A stretch of DNA of 64,000 bases from Inia geoffrensis (taxonomy: Eukaryota; Chordata; Mammalia; Artiodactyla; Iniidae). This document shows, piece by piece, positions 35,331 through 46,024 of the stretch. How positions within the stretch are numbered: the stretch's first letter is position 1; every line of letters begins with the position of its first letter. Where the stretch lies: the NCBI GenBank assembly GCA_036417435.1, contig CM070903.1:79973501-80037500 (forward strand), read 5' to 3'. The notes beneath the pieces were generated by a model. The model saw only the letters and a list, made by a program, of their open reading frames with translations, was not told the origin of the DNA and made no database searches. The position numbers were made by a program, and so were the translations under genes.

Positions 35331-36196
35331 CACTCAATTTACTCTGGGAATGCATTTAAAGGGAACGGGTTTTGAAACATGATCAACAAAATAATCAGTC
35401 TGGGTTACATTAAATACCATCTTTCCAGACTGAGCCAAGCCTTAAGAGGGAAAACAGCTCCCTTCGATCCCTCCCACCATGAATGGGACTCTGTTTCTCA
35501 AAAAGGTTTATTGAATATTTCCCGAAATGATGTCGTCTTTCTAACCAGGCCTATGCGCAGTCTTTCTCAGAACCCCGTCCCATCTTTGGTCCAGCTGCAG
35601 GCAGGTGTTACCCAACAGCATTGGGCTTCTCTGCTGCTCACAGCATCTCCACAGCAGATGCTCTGTATTCTCAGGAATCCTGCTCTTTTTTTTTTTTTTT
35701 TTGAAAAGGGGTGGGGTGTGGAGACACTAAACAGAACGGAATCAAAACAAAGTAGACTAACTGGACCAACAAAACATCACATCATCTAACCAGCTTTTAT
35801 TGCAGCCACACATCCAGGAGATCAAATGTCAAAATCTGGGTTCATAAAACCAATTTCTAGCATCTCTATCATCTTTTCTAATTAATTAGAAAACATACAA
35901 GACACTGCTCTTTAAATTTTGTCCTTCCCCATCTGCAAACTAGACAAAGAGAAAGAAGGAACACAGAGCAGTAATATTTCTTATAAGATGCTGCTGCCCA
36001 GTCACATAATAAAATAGTCATATGGAAATCGTCTCTTCTGCCCATTCTAGATCGGGCACAGTCCAGTACTGACCAAGGAGCCTGAGTTAACAGTAGCTTC
36101 TGTGGACTGCATCTTATAGGAGGTCAGGCTCTACCCCAGGCAAAAGTGACCAAGGCTGGGAGGGATCAGACAAATCAGACTGTGTGTTAGGGAAAG
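35331..36196. other. Unique non-coding sequence
   Basis: T-run at 35686-35702 without an adjoining SINE. The palindrome tctaattaattaga (about 35876-35889) is homeodomain-like. No gene or repeat. Confidence 0.4.
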
Positions 36197-36206
36197 CAAG
36201 GGTTTT

Positions 36207-36458
36207 TTTGTTTTGATTCGGTTTGGGTTTTTGGTTTCTTTTGAGTGTAACTGCTTTACAATGTTGTGTTAGTTTCCGCTGTACAACGAAGTGAATCAGC
36301 TATATGTGTACATACATCCCCTCCCTCTTGGACCTCCCTCCCACCGCCACCTCCATCCCACCCACCTAGGTCATCACACAGCACCGAGCTAAGCTCCCTG
36401 TGCTATACCATAGGTTCCCACTAGCTGTCTATTTTACACATGGTAGCGTATTTCAAAA
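36207..36458 (-). mobile_element. Short L1 3' end, minus strand
   Basis: Antisense L1 3' UTR: taactgctttacaatgttgt, tagtttccgctgtacaacg, ccctgtgctataccatagg and ctagctgtctattttacaca. The duplication caagggtttt lies at 36197-36206 and 36459-36468. A 250-bp severely 5'-truncated copy. Confidence 0.9.
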
Positions 36459-36468
36459 CAAGGGTTTT

Positions 36469-37025
36469 AACTCAAGGAAGACATTCTACAAATACCAAGT
36501 TTAGGTCAAGGCTAGCATCACAGAGCCAAGAGTTCACAGCCAAATTAATCAGTATCGAATGCTACTATGCTCTCCTAAAGAGAGGACAGGTACTTAATGG
36601 GGGGCGGGGGTGAAGCTGGTGAGTATGTTATAGTTGTGAGGAGTGGAGACGTCTTCCCAGAAGTATTGATATCTGCATTAATGAAGGTGTCTTTAATTAA
36701 CCAAGTGAAGAATTGCTGGGTGTCATGAGGTGAAAAAAAGTAACAAAGGAAGAAAGAACCACAATAGCAGGAGTATGGAGACAGTAAACAGCATGGTATG
36801 AGGGAGAAGCACAAGAATATATAAATGATGAATGAATGAATGGCACGAAATGAGTAAGTAATGGCAAAGGGCATTGATGGCATTTGAGAAGGAAAGCAAC
36901 ACAGTCAGATAAATAAATATAGCAAGAATGTGTTGCAGGATCTTGGGAGAGTCATAAGACAGAGAAACCTGTGACCTCCCCTGTTTTACTCCTGTGGTCA
37001 CACTATGTGCAGTTTTATAATTTAA
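36469..37025. other. Unique non-coding sequence
   Basis: A G-rich run (36598-36611) and a gaatgaatgaatgg run (36830-36842) are the only simple features. Confidence 0.4.
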
Positions 37026-37029
37026 AATT

Positions 37030-37200
37030 TTTAATGTATATCTTCTCCCAGGTACAATTCTTTTTTGTCTTCACCATGTCGGTACCCCCAGCACCAGCTA
37101 GATATCTAGCACGTAGGAAATATCCAATCAATGTCTGTGTTAAACACATGAGTATATGGATAAATGAATATATAAAGTGTATAGAAACCCAGAGCAATGA
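37030..37200 (+). repeat. L2 3' fragment
   Basis: ttcaccatgtcggtaccccc, ccagctagatatctagcacg and taggaaatatccaatcaatg resemble the L2 3' end (agcgcctagcacag and aataaatgtttgttg). Diverged. Confidence 0.5.
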
Positions 37201-37259
37201 CAGCCATGATAGAAACAGAGATAAACCCAGGCAAGTCTCTATGAGGTGTTAAAATCCAT

Positions 37260-37680
37260 AGCACTTGGTGATTGATTCGATTTGAGGAACAAAGAGGGAG
37301 AAGTCAAAGGTGACAGTTTAGGGACTCAGTGTCTGAGTAAATGCCACAGGTTTGGGTGGAGATGATAGGAGGCCACATTCTCAGGACCCAGAGTAAGACT
37401 AGGTCCAGATGGAGAGGAGGTTGGCTTTGGTCCTGTTGAGTTAGGGTAGTGATAGTTTTTGCTGAAATGTCTAAAAGAGCTAAAAGTGCAGAACTGGGGC
37501 TCAGAAAAGAGGTCAAAGCTAAAGAGAGAGGTTTGATTTTACCTGTGGAGAGTTTGTTCGTTAAAGCTATGGGCAAGGATGAACTTGTCCAAGAGGGTGG
37601 ACAGAGAAGAAAAAGCAAAGACAGAGCCTTAGGGAGGGTGACAAGATGAGCTGGTGTCTGAAGCTTGGGAACTGTGTCTT
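37260..37680 (+). repeat. Ancient interspersed repeat, first-half segment (family unresolved)
   Basis: acttggtgattgattcgatt, caggtttgggtggagatgat, ttggtcctgttgagttagg, taaagctatgggcaaggatg and ggacagagccttagggaggg follow an old G/A-rich mammalian repeat, with the same order I recall from its consensus. A later portion of the same kind appears at 45195-45440. Confidence 0.4.
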
Positions 37681-37789
37681 GATATCCTGATTCAGTTATC
37701 TGATCTCTCAGCGACCCAACCAACACAGAAAACAGCATAGATCCTTGTCCTGCCTAGGGAGAGGAGGCCTTTAAATGCATGCGGCATTC
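37681..37789. other. Unique non-coding sequence
   Basis: Nothing recognised. Confidence 0.35.
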
Positions 37790-38135
37790 CAGCCCTTCAC
37801 TACAATCAACAGTTCCTGCATTAACAATTAACAGCCACAGAGCAGCTCAAAGATTGCCACTCGAGCCTGTACCTTGCAAACTTATTTTTCCCTCTGATGC
37901 TCTTTAGTGTCTGACAATGTTATTAAAATGAAAGAATTTTTTTTTTTTTAATGAGCTGGAAGGAAATCCATTTCACCAAATTGTTTGAAAAAGGAATAAA
38001 ACACATCAAGACTCTTTGCTTTGCGCCAATCCACCAATATAGGATCCTGCAAAAACCTTCTCATGTAAATATTTACAAGGAGAGTAAAAAAGGAAAGTGG
38101 TTTGGGGAGCAACCAGATGGAATAATACAAGAACA
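37790..38135. promoter_or_regulatory. Candidate conserved non-coding element
   Basis: No repeat signature apart from a T-run (37939-37950). Motifs such as gcattaacaattaacagcc, tgacaatgttattaaaatg and tcatgtaaatatttacaag are AT-rich and homeodomain/forkhead-like. Evolutionary constraint is only suspected. Confidence 0.3.
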
Positions 38136-39065
38136 AACTTGAATACAGTCAAAATGGGATTCGGCAACAACAGGGCATCCTCTCAGGGATCTACTATTGC
38201 CTGGGGGGAGAGCAAAGAAAAATATAGAGTTAAAAATAAAACCAGCTCCGGGAGAGCATCTCTTGAGCCCCATTTCAGCTAATCTCTGAAAACTGGGTTT
38301 TTGTTTTTATTAAAATCTTCAAAAACCAATTATAGTAGGCTCCCTAATAATAACATGTATGAATTAATTCATTATTCATCACTCCTCTGGAACCAGCATC
38401 CACCCTCTCCCGAAGTCTTTCAAAAGATGCCATTTTGGTGCCTGGGGGTCCAGGAGCAGGAATGGGACTTCCTCCTGGGTTGTGAGCCTACGATGCTTTC
38501 TCAGTTTTCATTTCTCCATCTGCCTTGGGTAGTTTGATTACAAAGAAAGGGTCATGAACAAATATATCAATTATATAATGTTTTTGTAACTGCTTTCCTG
38601 CCCTCCCCTCACCTCTCCCTGGGTTCCCAATGCAACCCTCTTCCAACTCAGGGAACATTTGAAGCGAGCTTGGCTCACAATGCATTTTGTAAACGAACCA
38701 CAGAATAACATGATGGTAAAAATGTTAGCTGCAAATTTAATAAATAAGGAAATAAATAAGTGAGTAACCACAGAGGCTTGTCTGGTTCCTCGGCCCTCTG
38801 ACCACAGAGGCCCTCTGCAGCCTGCCCTCACTAGCGGGGAGGCCAGGAAACTGGGAAGACACTTCAGCCTTGCCCAGGGGTCTCAGAGGTGGAAGTTACA
38901 CAGAAATAGATTTTTTTTTTCTCTCTCTCACTGTGAGGTAGACAGTTCTATGTCAAAGCTATCCAGCAACAAAAGACATCACCAGAGAGTGGGAGAGGTG
39001 GGCTTCTTGTCACCGTTGTCTCAGATTCACCCACCATTTTTGAGCACATAATAGGGGTCTGTGTC
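38136..39065. other. Unique non-coding sequence
   Basis: TAAT-rich stretch at 38330-38385 and AAATAAATAAG-like run at 38735-38762. No gene or repeat. Confidence 0.4.
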
Positions 39066-39069
39066 TCAA

Positions 39070-39175
39070 TGCATTCACAGGACATCTCTTTAGTAAGCTG
39101 GGGAAGAGGATATGATTAGTTCCATTATGCAGATGAGCAAACTGAAGCCCATCAAAGAACAAGTAGAGGTCAGAT
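39070..39175 (-). repeat. MIR fragment
   Basis: ccattatgcagatgagcaaa, ctgaagcccatcaaag and gtagaggtcagatgac match the antisense MIR core (cagatgaggaaactgaggc). Confidence 0.6.
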
Positions 39176-39257
39176 GACAACATTTCATAGATGCTATAAA
39201 ATCTCCCTAAAAATTGGAATGGAGGAAGGGAGCATAGAAAAGCCACGTGTGATTTTT

Positions 39258-39520
39258 GTTTTGTTTTGTTTTGTTTGTTTTTGGGGGTTTTTTTGTGGTA
39301 CGCGGGCCTCTCACTGTTGTGGCCTCTCCCGTTGCAGAGCACACAGGCTCCAGACACGCAGGCTCAGCGGCCATGGCTCACGGGCCCAGCCGCTCCGCAG
39401 CATGTGGGATCTTCCCGGACCGGGGCACGAACCATGTGGGATCTTCCTGGACTGGGGCATGAACCCGTGTCCCCTGAATCGGCAGGTGGACTCTCAACCA
39501 CTGCGCCACCAGAGAAGCCT
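39258..39520 (-). mobile_element. CHR-type SINE with a 32-bp internal tandem duplication
   Basis: Minus-strand SINE. Its duplication gccacgtgtgattttt (39242-39257) recurs with one change at 39521-39536. Inside, 39401-39432 is duplicated at 39433-39464. The two units differ at three positions, each a CG in the first and TG in the second. Confidence 0.93.
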
Positions 39521-39563
39521 GCCATGTGTGATTTTTAACCCTGCTTTCAAGACTGGCTGCTGA

Positions 39564-40161
39564 CACTATTTATAATAGCCAGGACATGGGCAATCTAAAT
39601 GTCCATCAACAGAGGAATAGATAAAGAAGATGTGGTACATATATACAAGGGAATATTGCTCAGCCATAAAAAGGAACGAAATTGGGTCATTTGTAGAGAT
39701 GTGAATGAACCTAGAGGTGTCATACAGAGTAAAGTAAGTCAGAAAGAGAAAAACAAATATTGTATATTAATGCATATATGTGAAATCTAGAAAAATGGTG
39801 TAGATGACCTTATTTCCAAGCAGAAATAGAGACACAGACGTAGAGAAAAAACATATGGATACCAAGGGGGAAAGGAGTGGGATGGAAGGAATTGGGAACT
39901 TGGGATTGACACATATACACCATTGATTCTATGTATAAAATAGACAACTGATGGGAACATACTGTACAACACAGGGAACTCAACACACTGTGGTGTCCTA
40001 AATGGGAGAGAAATCCAAAAGGGAGGGGATATATGTATATATATGGCTGATTCATTATGCTGTGCAGTAGAAGCTAGCACAACATTGTAAAGCAACTATA
40101 CTTCAATAAAAATTAATTTTAAAAAATTAAATGCATCCAGAAGACAAAAAAAAAAAAAAAT
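39564..40161 (+). mobile_element. 5'-truncated L1 3' end with apparent 3' transduction
   Basis: Starts in the end of ORF2 (catccaacagaggaatag-like, tggtacatatatacaaggg) and runs through the 3' UTR to the usual terminus caataaaaattaatttt (about 40105-40120). Then attaaatgcatccagaagac and an A-run (40146-40160) follow. Duplication agactggctgctga (39550-39563) matches 40162-40175 with one change. ATTAAA at 40126-40131 is 14 bases before the second poly(A). Confidence 0.9.
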
Positions 40162-40175
40162 AGACTGGCTACTGA

Positions 40176-40799
40176 GATATCGTCATTTACAAAGATTTTG
40201 AGATGAAAACACCAAAGTCAAAACACCAGGCTTGCCAAGTTTTTCCCTAACATTTACTTTGAAATCCTGATGGCCCCAAACTCCTCTTCACCAGAAGACT
40301 TCTGTGGCTGATGGGTTCTGCTAAGAGTATGACCACTACAGTCCAATCAAAGATGCAATGGGAGGCTGAAGGCTGGGCCTGAAACTGAATAATAGAGTGC
40401 ACAAGTTTTGATTCAGGGCCCAGAATCCAGTATTCACTAATTTTTTATGCCCTAGGACAGGGTTTAAGTATCAGGAATAGAAAACAGAATCCCTCATGTT
40501 TAATATTCACAGAGACAGCAGCCTGCTAGGCACTTTAGTCAGCCCTCCTGCCTCACACAACCATAGAGGACCCCATTCACTGCATGGTCATATGAATAGT
40601 GTTGGGCAGTGCACATGACCTACAGTGCCATTTAGGAAAGTCTGTCTTCAAGGAGATACAAAAAAAAGAAAAAAAAATCAAGAAAAACACAACCTCAAAT
40701 AAGTTAACAATCAAATGAGGGAGACAGATGTGGATGCAAATGATGCTTAGAGGTGGGGGTAGTTATAAGCACAATGTATAGGCTGAGAATGAAACCATT
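40176..40799. other. Unique non-coding sequence
   Basis: No repeat or gene recognised. An A-rich stretch lies at 40660-40685. Confidence 0.4.
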
Positions 40800-41350
40800 G
40801 TCCAGTTTACTAATTTCACATCAATTAATGCCTTTGGTTGTCACAACTACTCCATGAATAAGAGGTATTACCCCCTTTTTTTCCAAAGAGGAAAACAGAG
40901 TTTCAAAGTAGGAAAGTGAGGGACTTCCCTGGTGGCGCAGTGGTTAAGAATCTGCCCGCCCATGCAGGGGACACGGGTTCGAGCCCCGCTCTGGGAGGAT
41001 CCCACATGCCACAGAGCAACTAAGCCCGTGAGCCACAACTACTGAGCCTGAGCTCTAGAGCCCACGAGCCACAACTACTGAAGCCCATGGGCCTAGAGCC
41101 CATGCTCTGCAACGAGAAGCCACTGCAATGAGAAGCCCACACGCCGCAATGAAGAGTAGCCCCCATCTGCCACGACTAGAGAAAGCCCGCACGCAGCAAC
41201 GAAAACCCAACACGGCCATAAATAAATAAATAAATAAATAAGATTCAATGTTTCCTTGTAAAAAAAAAAAAAAATAACAATAGAAAAACAAAGTAGGAAA
41301 GTGATTTTTCTAAAATCTCTGGCTCTTAGGTAGGAAGCTAAGCCCAGCCC
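40800..41350 (-). repeat. MIR copy split by a SINE
   Basis: Antisense MIR pieces flank the SINE at 40920-41288. Left: tttggttgtcacaactactc, ataagaggtattaccccc, gaggaaaacagagtttcaa. Right: ttttctaaaatctctggc, cttaggtaggaagctaagcc. Removing the SINE restores one MIR order. Confidence 0.6.
40920..41288 (+). mobile_element. Long CHR-type SINE with two internal modules and a second A-tail
   Basis: Head gggacttccctggtggcgca, two acaactactga modules (about 41034 and 41072), distal body and a (TAAA)n tail to 41241. It is then followed by gattcaatgtttccttgt (41242-41259) and a second A-run (41260-41274). Duplication caaagtaggaaagtga lies at 40904-40919 and 41289-41304. Confidence 0.94.
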
Positions 41351-42060
41351 AGGTCCCAAGGCCCCGCCTCAGAGCCCCTCCCCTGCCCCTCCCTGTCATG
41401 TTGGAAATGCTGTAGACGAGGGAACAATAGCATCAGGGTGCCTGCTGCTAAAAGCCACAGTCAGGGAAGAAGGAAAAGAAATTTTAAGAATGCAGGAGGC
41501 ACAGAGATGATGCAAAGGAGACTGGAAGATAGGGCTGTGACATACCATGACTCACAGCACTTCTGGATTTATTAAAAGTCAAACCACATTATTCCTTGTC
41601 TAGAAGGTAACATTCTAAATGCTGACGCTTCCTGGCTTTAATACAAATTTTATTGTAACTCAATTGGGAAGGAACTCTTTCTAAAATCGATGATGCATTT
41701 GTCTGTATTCTAAAACAAAGCATAAAGCATATAAACTGGCCATTTCTGAACGGACTAGAGGCTGTCATTTTCTTCACTGAACTCTAACGTCAGATGACGT
41801 TCTAGAGGACTCTCTCAATTTCAGGACTGCTTGACTCCCACACTCGACCCAGATTGCTGTGATTTTTCCATTCTTGAGGATTTGTGGTAGGGTTTTGTTC
41901 TGATCTTCTGTCTCTTCTTTTATCAAGCCATCCCCCTTGTATTTCTCTCCATTTTCAACAGCCTACTGTAGTAGCCCCTTCTCTCACTTTTAATTTGCTG
42001 CTTTTGGTCTCATATGTATTCATAGGTGACCAAATTTATTAGCAGTTTGTATAAACTAAA
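41351..42060. other. Unique non-coding sequence
   Basis: A short C-rich stretch (41352-41395) with no clear promoter. No gene or repeat. Confidence 0.4.
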
Positions 42061-42479
42061 AGAAATCAAGCTCTGAGTGAAGACTACAGCCCATCAGCAA
42101 ACCGTAAACATTTGTGCATTGAGCGTGAGTCCTTCTTGTGGCTGTGCCCATGTCCTTTGCTCTTATTTGCCGGGTTTACTTGTGTTCTTCAATGACTGGC
42201 CTACAAGATCTAAGTCAAGTAAAACCTCCTTCAGAAGACATCCCATTAGTCCCCAGCAGAAATCACCTCTGCCTCTGAACTCCCAAACCACCAGATGTGC
42301 CTCTGGCGGCGCGGGGGGCACACTGCCTACCTCTGGGTTATCGTCAGTGGGGCTGCTCCCTCTACCACAACGGAAGTGTAAAGACATGATTTGCACTTGA
42401 CTTGTCTTTAATATCTTCCCCCAACCAGGGCTTTGTACATCATGAAGGCATACGTGTTGTCTTTAAGGGGATTTCATCC
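42061..42479. other. Unique non-coding sequence
   Basis: Contains a GC-rich patch (42300-42322). No repeat or exon recognised. Confidence 0.35.
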
Positions 42480-42575
42480 TAGTAGAAGAGGCAAAAGGGA
42501 GGAGGAAAAAGGAGAAAAGTTGGTGGGGAAGGAAGATAGGGAGGGGATGGGGAAGGGAAGAAGAGAAATAACAGG
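42480..42575 (+). repeat. Purine-rich low-complexity tract
   Basis: About 95 bases of mostly A and G (gggaggaggaaaaaggag, gggaaggaagatagggagg). Confidence 0.85.
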
Positions 42576-43013
42576 TGGAAGACCCTTTATTCCCTTAGCT
42601 CAGTTCGATTTCCCAAACCAACTATCAGCAGCACCAAGTGGGGACATTTCTGGCATTTCCTGAGTCTCTTGCTAGATTCTGTCCAGTGGCTGCCAACAAA
42701 TGTAGACAGTTGCCACCAGAGCTAGGACAGAGGACTGCACGTGGGCACCCAGGTGAGCCCACCCCAGGCCTGCCTGAAAGGACACCAAAGGCCAGGAGGC
42801 GCATGCACACACACACACACCCGCTGCCAGGAGGCTCGCGGGAGGAGAGGGCTGCCCCAGCTGGCAGGAGGCTATACTGTCTGGTCACTGCAGGCTCTGC
42901 CTCTTCCTGGCTCCGTAATGCTGAGCTCATCCTGGGGTGAGCTCACCAGAGGCCCTCGCGCTTTCTCACAGATATTCAAACGAGTGAGTGTTTTATTTTA
43001 AAAGACTTTGTTT
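42576..43013. other. GC-rich unique sequence
   Basis: GC-rich, moderately CpG-containing stretch (42720-42960) with a short (CA)n at 42807-42822. It is not a strong CpG island and no promoter motif is clear. Confidence 0.4.
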
Positions 43014-43302
43014 GGGGCTTCCCTGGTGGCGCAGTGGTTGAGAGTCCCGCCTGCCGATGCAGGGGACACGGGTTCGAGTCCTGGTCCGGGAAGATCCCAC
43101 ATGCCGCAGAGCAATTGGGCCCGTGAGCCACAACTACTGAGCCTGTGCGTCTGGAGCCTGTGCTCCGCAGAAAGAGAGGCCGCGACGGTGAGAGGCCGGC
43201 GCAACACGATGAAGAGTGGCCCCCGCTTGCCACAACTAGAGAAAGCCCTCGCACAGAAACGAAGACCCAACACAGCAAAAATAATAAAATTAATTAATTA
43301 AT
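43014..43302 (+). mobile_element. Mosaic CHR-type SINE
   Basis: The first half has the short-form features (gagcctgtgctccgcag at about 43156). One acaactactga module follows the gcaattgggcccgtgagcc segment, and the second half is of the long-form type (gaagagtggcccccgcttgc, aactagagaaagccc). Duplication aaaagactttgttt lies at 43000-43013 and 43303-43316. The tail is ataataaaattaattaatta-like, not pure A. Confidence 0.93.
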
Positions 43303-43316
43303 AAAAGACTTTGTTT

Positions 43317-43689
43317 AAAAACATGGTCTCAGAGCTTTCTCTGTTCCTCTTGCTCTCGTGCTCACCAATGCCAGAGTAAGAAAACTAGGTCAGTTTGAAA
43401 TCAACAGAATGAAAGCTGTTAAACATTTGGTTGGACTCCCAATATATGCCCTATGAATATCCCCGCTTTGGAACTTCCACAACCTGTCTTCTTCCAGATT
43501 TGTTGTTGAGTGAATTGACATTCTGATTCACCACGGTATCTTCCCAATGTGCAAAGCATGGTGTTGCCACACAGCGTTCGCCTTTTAAGCTCTCGTGGCT
43601 TGGATGCTGCAAAGTCTCTGTTGTTTTGACCTTTCCAGTACCTACTTTCTCCTATTCTGGCAGCAGCACTTCACTTTTCCTTTAGAGAA
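43317..43689. other. Unique non-coding sequence
   Basis: Nothing recognised. Confidence 0.4.
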
Positions 43690-44155
43690 CCACCGCTCCG
43701 GCTCTCAATCCACATGGTTTATGAAGAACTGACCTCACTCCTCTAGGCTCTATTTGTGGAGGAGACCCAGGCTTGGCCAATCAGCATATCTAAACTTGCT
43801 GGCCACAGGGACTGACTTCGAGATGGGCACATGCCCGTGTCACTCCATGGAGAGTTAATTGTGGAATTTTTGCCAAAATTATTTGGGGAAAATAAAACAA
43901 CTTTCCGTTACCGTTTGTGGACTGATAGGATACAAGCCTGCAGCTGCTGAGAAACACCAAGAAAAAGATGCTTGATAAAGAAGCCAACACAGAGAAAACC
44001 ATAGCTGATGGAAAAAGGGAAACATCATTCTGATTTTCTCACTGGCTATCTGTTGCAATTATTTCGTTAGGTGGCCAAAGCATGATTTTTCACTTAGTCG
44101 ACTTTGAGTTGGGTTTCTGTTTGTTGCAACCAAAAGTGTCCTGATTAGCACAGGT
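43690..44155 (+). repeat. Ancient solo LTR (unresolved family)
   Basis: cttggccaatcagcatatct, ttcgagatgggcacatgccc and a terminus like gagttgggtttctgtttgtt then caaccaaaagtgtcctgatt with tagcacagg fit an old LTR ending. No internal region. Confidence 0.5.
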
Positions 44156-44179
44156 GCAGAGACACATGTAATATAAAAT

Positions 44180-44400
44180 TCTTATCGTTATAATGTTTTG
44201 TAGTTTGTAAAGTACCATAATATACATTATCTCATTTAAATATCATAAAAATTCCCAAAGGTGGCTATTATCACGTTCCCTATTTAATAAATGAGAAAAT
44301 GGAGATTAACGAAATTACCTAAGCTCCGGTAGCCAGTAGGTACCAGAGCCAGGACTGAAATCTTGTGTTCCTGCTCTAAATCCAGTGTCACCCACCCTTG
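44180..44400 (-). repeat. MIR-family SINE
   Basis: Antisense MIR: tacattatctcatttaaata, ttcccaaaggtggctattat, aatgagaaaatggagattaa, ccggtagccagtaggtacc, agagccaggactgaaatc. Confidence 0.7.
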
Positions 44401-44705
44401 TTACAATCAAAAGGAGGCAAGGTGAGCCCATGTATAACGTTAAACAACACAAAACATGACAGTCTGTTCGATGGTAAAATATACCAGATAAGGCAGCATT
44501 TGTTTGGCGGTAACATTGATGGTTCTTAGAGTAAATGATGTGTATCCTCAGAGGGGAGAGAGCGCTGAGGACTGGCCGGCATTAGGAGAATGTATGGAGG
44601 GGAAGGGATTGCACTGCTGGTAAATTTTCCTAGAGGATTTTAAGGCATCTTGGTGTATCACATTCAGAAAGACCTCTAAAAAATTTCTAGTCCAATCCCA
44701 TCTTT
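44401..44705. other. Unique non-coding sequence
   Basis: Nothing recognised. Confidence 0.4.
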
Positions 44706-44740
44706 TTAAATAAATAAATAAATAATAGAATAAATAAGGA
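44706..44740 (+). repeat. (TAAA)n microsatellite
   Basis: aaataaataaataaataata then a degenerate end. Confidence 0.85.
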
Positions 44741-44774
44741 AATAGTAGGATTGGTAAGAGAAAGGGGTTTGTTA

Positions 44775-44910
44775 TTATTATTATTGTATTATTGGTCTTT
44801 CACTGACTATCTACTGACTTCCAGGCTCTATTTATGTACATTACCAACATTGCAAGTTAAGTATTATTATCCCCATTTTCCAGATGTGAAAAGCAAAACC
44901 CAAAAGTTTT
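44775..44910 (-). repeat. MIR fragment
   Basis: tattattggtctttcactga, ccaggctctatttatgtaca, aagtattattatccccattt and ccagatgtgaaaagcaaaac match antisense MIR. Confidence 0.65.
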
Positions 44911-44919
44911 TTCCTTGGT

Positions 44920-45190
44920 TCTTTTGTACAAGCTGTGCTTTTACCACAGATGCCCTTCCTTTTTTATCCAAATGAGGAGCACCTTCTTATCTTCCAAGAT
45001 GTCCCTGAAGATGCCTTCCACAGAGACTTTTCTACCCTCCACTCAAGCGCCAACGAACCCTGACAAAGCACAACACTTTATTAGACTTAGAGGTTTCCAT
45101 TCACCCATCCGTCTCCCCTCTACCAGACTGTGGGTTCCTTGAGATTAGATACTCTATTTTATTTATCTTCGCATACCCAGTACCTGGCTT
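44920..45190 (+). repeat. L2 LINE 3' part
   Basis: cacagatgcccttccttttt, cttccaagatgtccctgaag, ccagactgtgggttccttga, ttatttatcttcgcataccc, cagtacctggct follow the L2 3' consensus order. Confidence 0.7.
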
Positions 45191-45194
45191 AAAA

Positions 45195-45440
45195 GCTGGC
45201 ACCAGAGCTGATGAGAGGAGTGAGAGAATGAGAGAAGAAAGAACAGAGGACACAGCCTTAAGTTTAGGGACATGCCCAAAGTTAGGAGGCCGTCAAAGAA
45301 CTGAAGACGGTCAGGATGGAGATGTTTGAGTAGAACCAGAGTAACGTTGGGTCTCAGGAAACACTGGGAAAGAACGTCAAAAGTATGCAGTGCTGCCGAG
45401 AGATCCAAGAAAACCAACTGGAGAGGTCAGACAGTGGATA
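45195..45440 (+). repeat. Ancient interspersed repeat, second-half segment (family unresolved)
   Basis: ggccgtcaaagaactgaag, gatggagatgtttgagtag, gtgctgccgagagatccaag correspond to later parts of the same old G/A-rich repeat seen at 37260-37680, in the same strand. Confidence 0.35.
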
Positions 45441-46024
45441 ACCATGCTGGTTTTGCAACCTGCTGGTAATTCTTTGGAACAAATTATCAGGGCTTTTAGA
45501 TTTATTGAGGGAAAAGCTTTTTTCTGCAAGCAATCTGGAGGATTTATAAAGTTGAGCGATGGTGTAATTACACTTCTGTCTGGTTTGCCTAAATGACCTA
45601 GGGTGAAAGACCTTTGGGGCTTCTGGTTTGTTTCCATCTTCAGAGCAGAGAGACGGGTTGTAGCAGCTTAGCTCTCCTGGGGGAAACCCAGCACAAACGA
45701 TAGCGAAGCACATTTCTTATGCCAAGGATATCAGGGTTCAAAACCAAAGTGCAAGCCAAATTGATAATAAGCTTCACCAGGGTTTAGTTAAACTCATAGG
45801 TGAGAAATTCTTAATGGGTTACTTAAAAAAAAAAAAATCTAGAAATACAGGAGTGACTCCCCTCGTTTTAGTTGTTGCAGTGAGAGAGACACCCAGGTCC
45901 TTCTCCAGAATACTCTCCCTGGCCACTATCAGAGACCCAGTCCGGGGTGGATTAGCCTTGGGTCTCTTCCCAGGGGGAGGAAAGAAGAGTAAACCAGAAG
46001 ACCTAATTTCAGTGTTTCTTCTGA
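45441..46024. other. Unique non-coding sequence
   Basis: A-run at 45824-45837; no repeat or gene recognised. Confidence 0.4.

Noticed and set aside
35686..35702. Antisense SINE tail
   Set aside because: The T-run has no SINE body next to it and no duplication. It is only a homopolymer.
39401..39464. Possible CRISPR-like or satellite array
   Set aside because: Only two units, directly adjacent with no spacer, and clearly an internal duplication of a SINE.
42576..43013. CpG island or first exon
   Set aside because: GC-rich but CpG is modest and there are no promoter elements. The CA repeat and GT/AG dinucleotides are not arranged as an exon.
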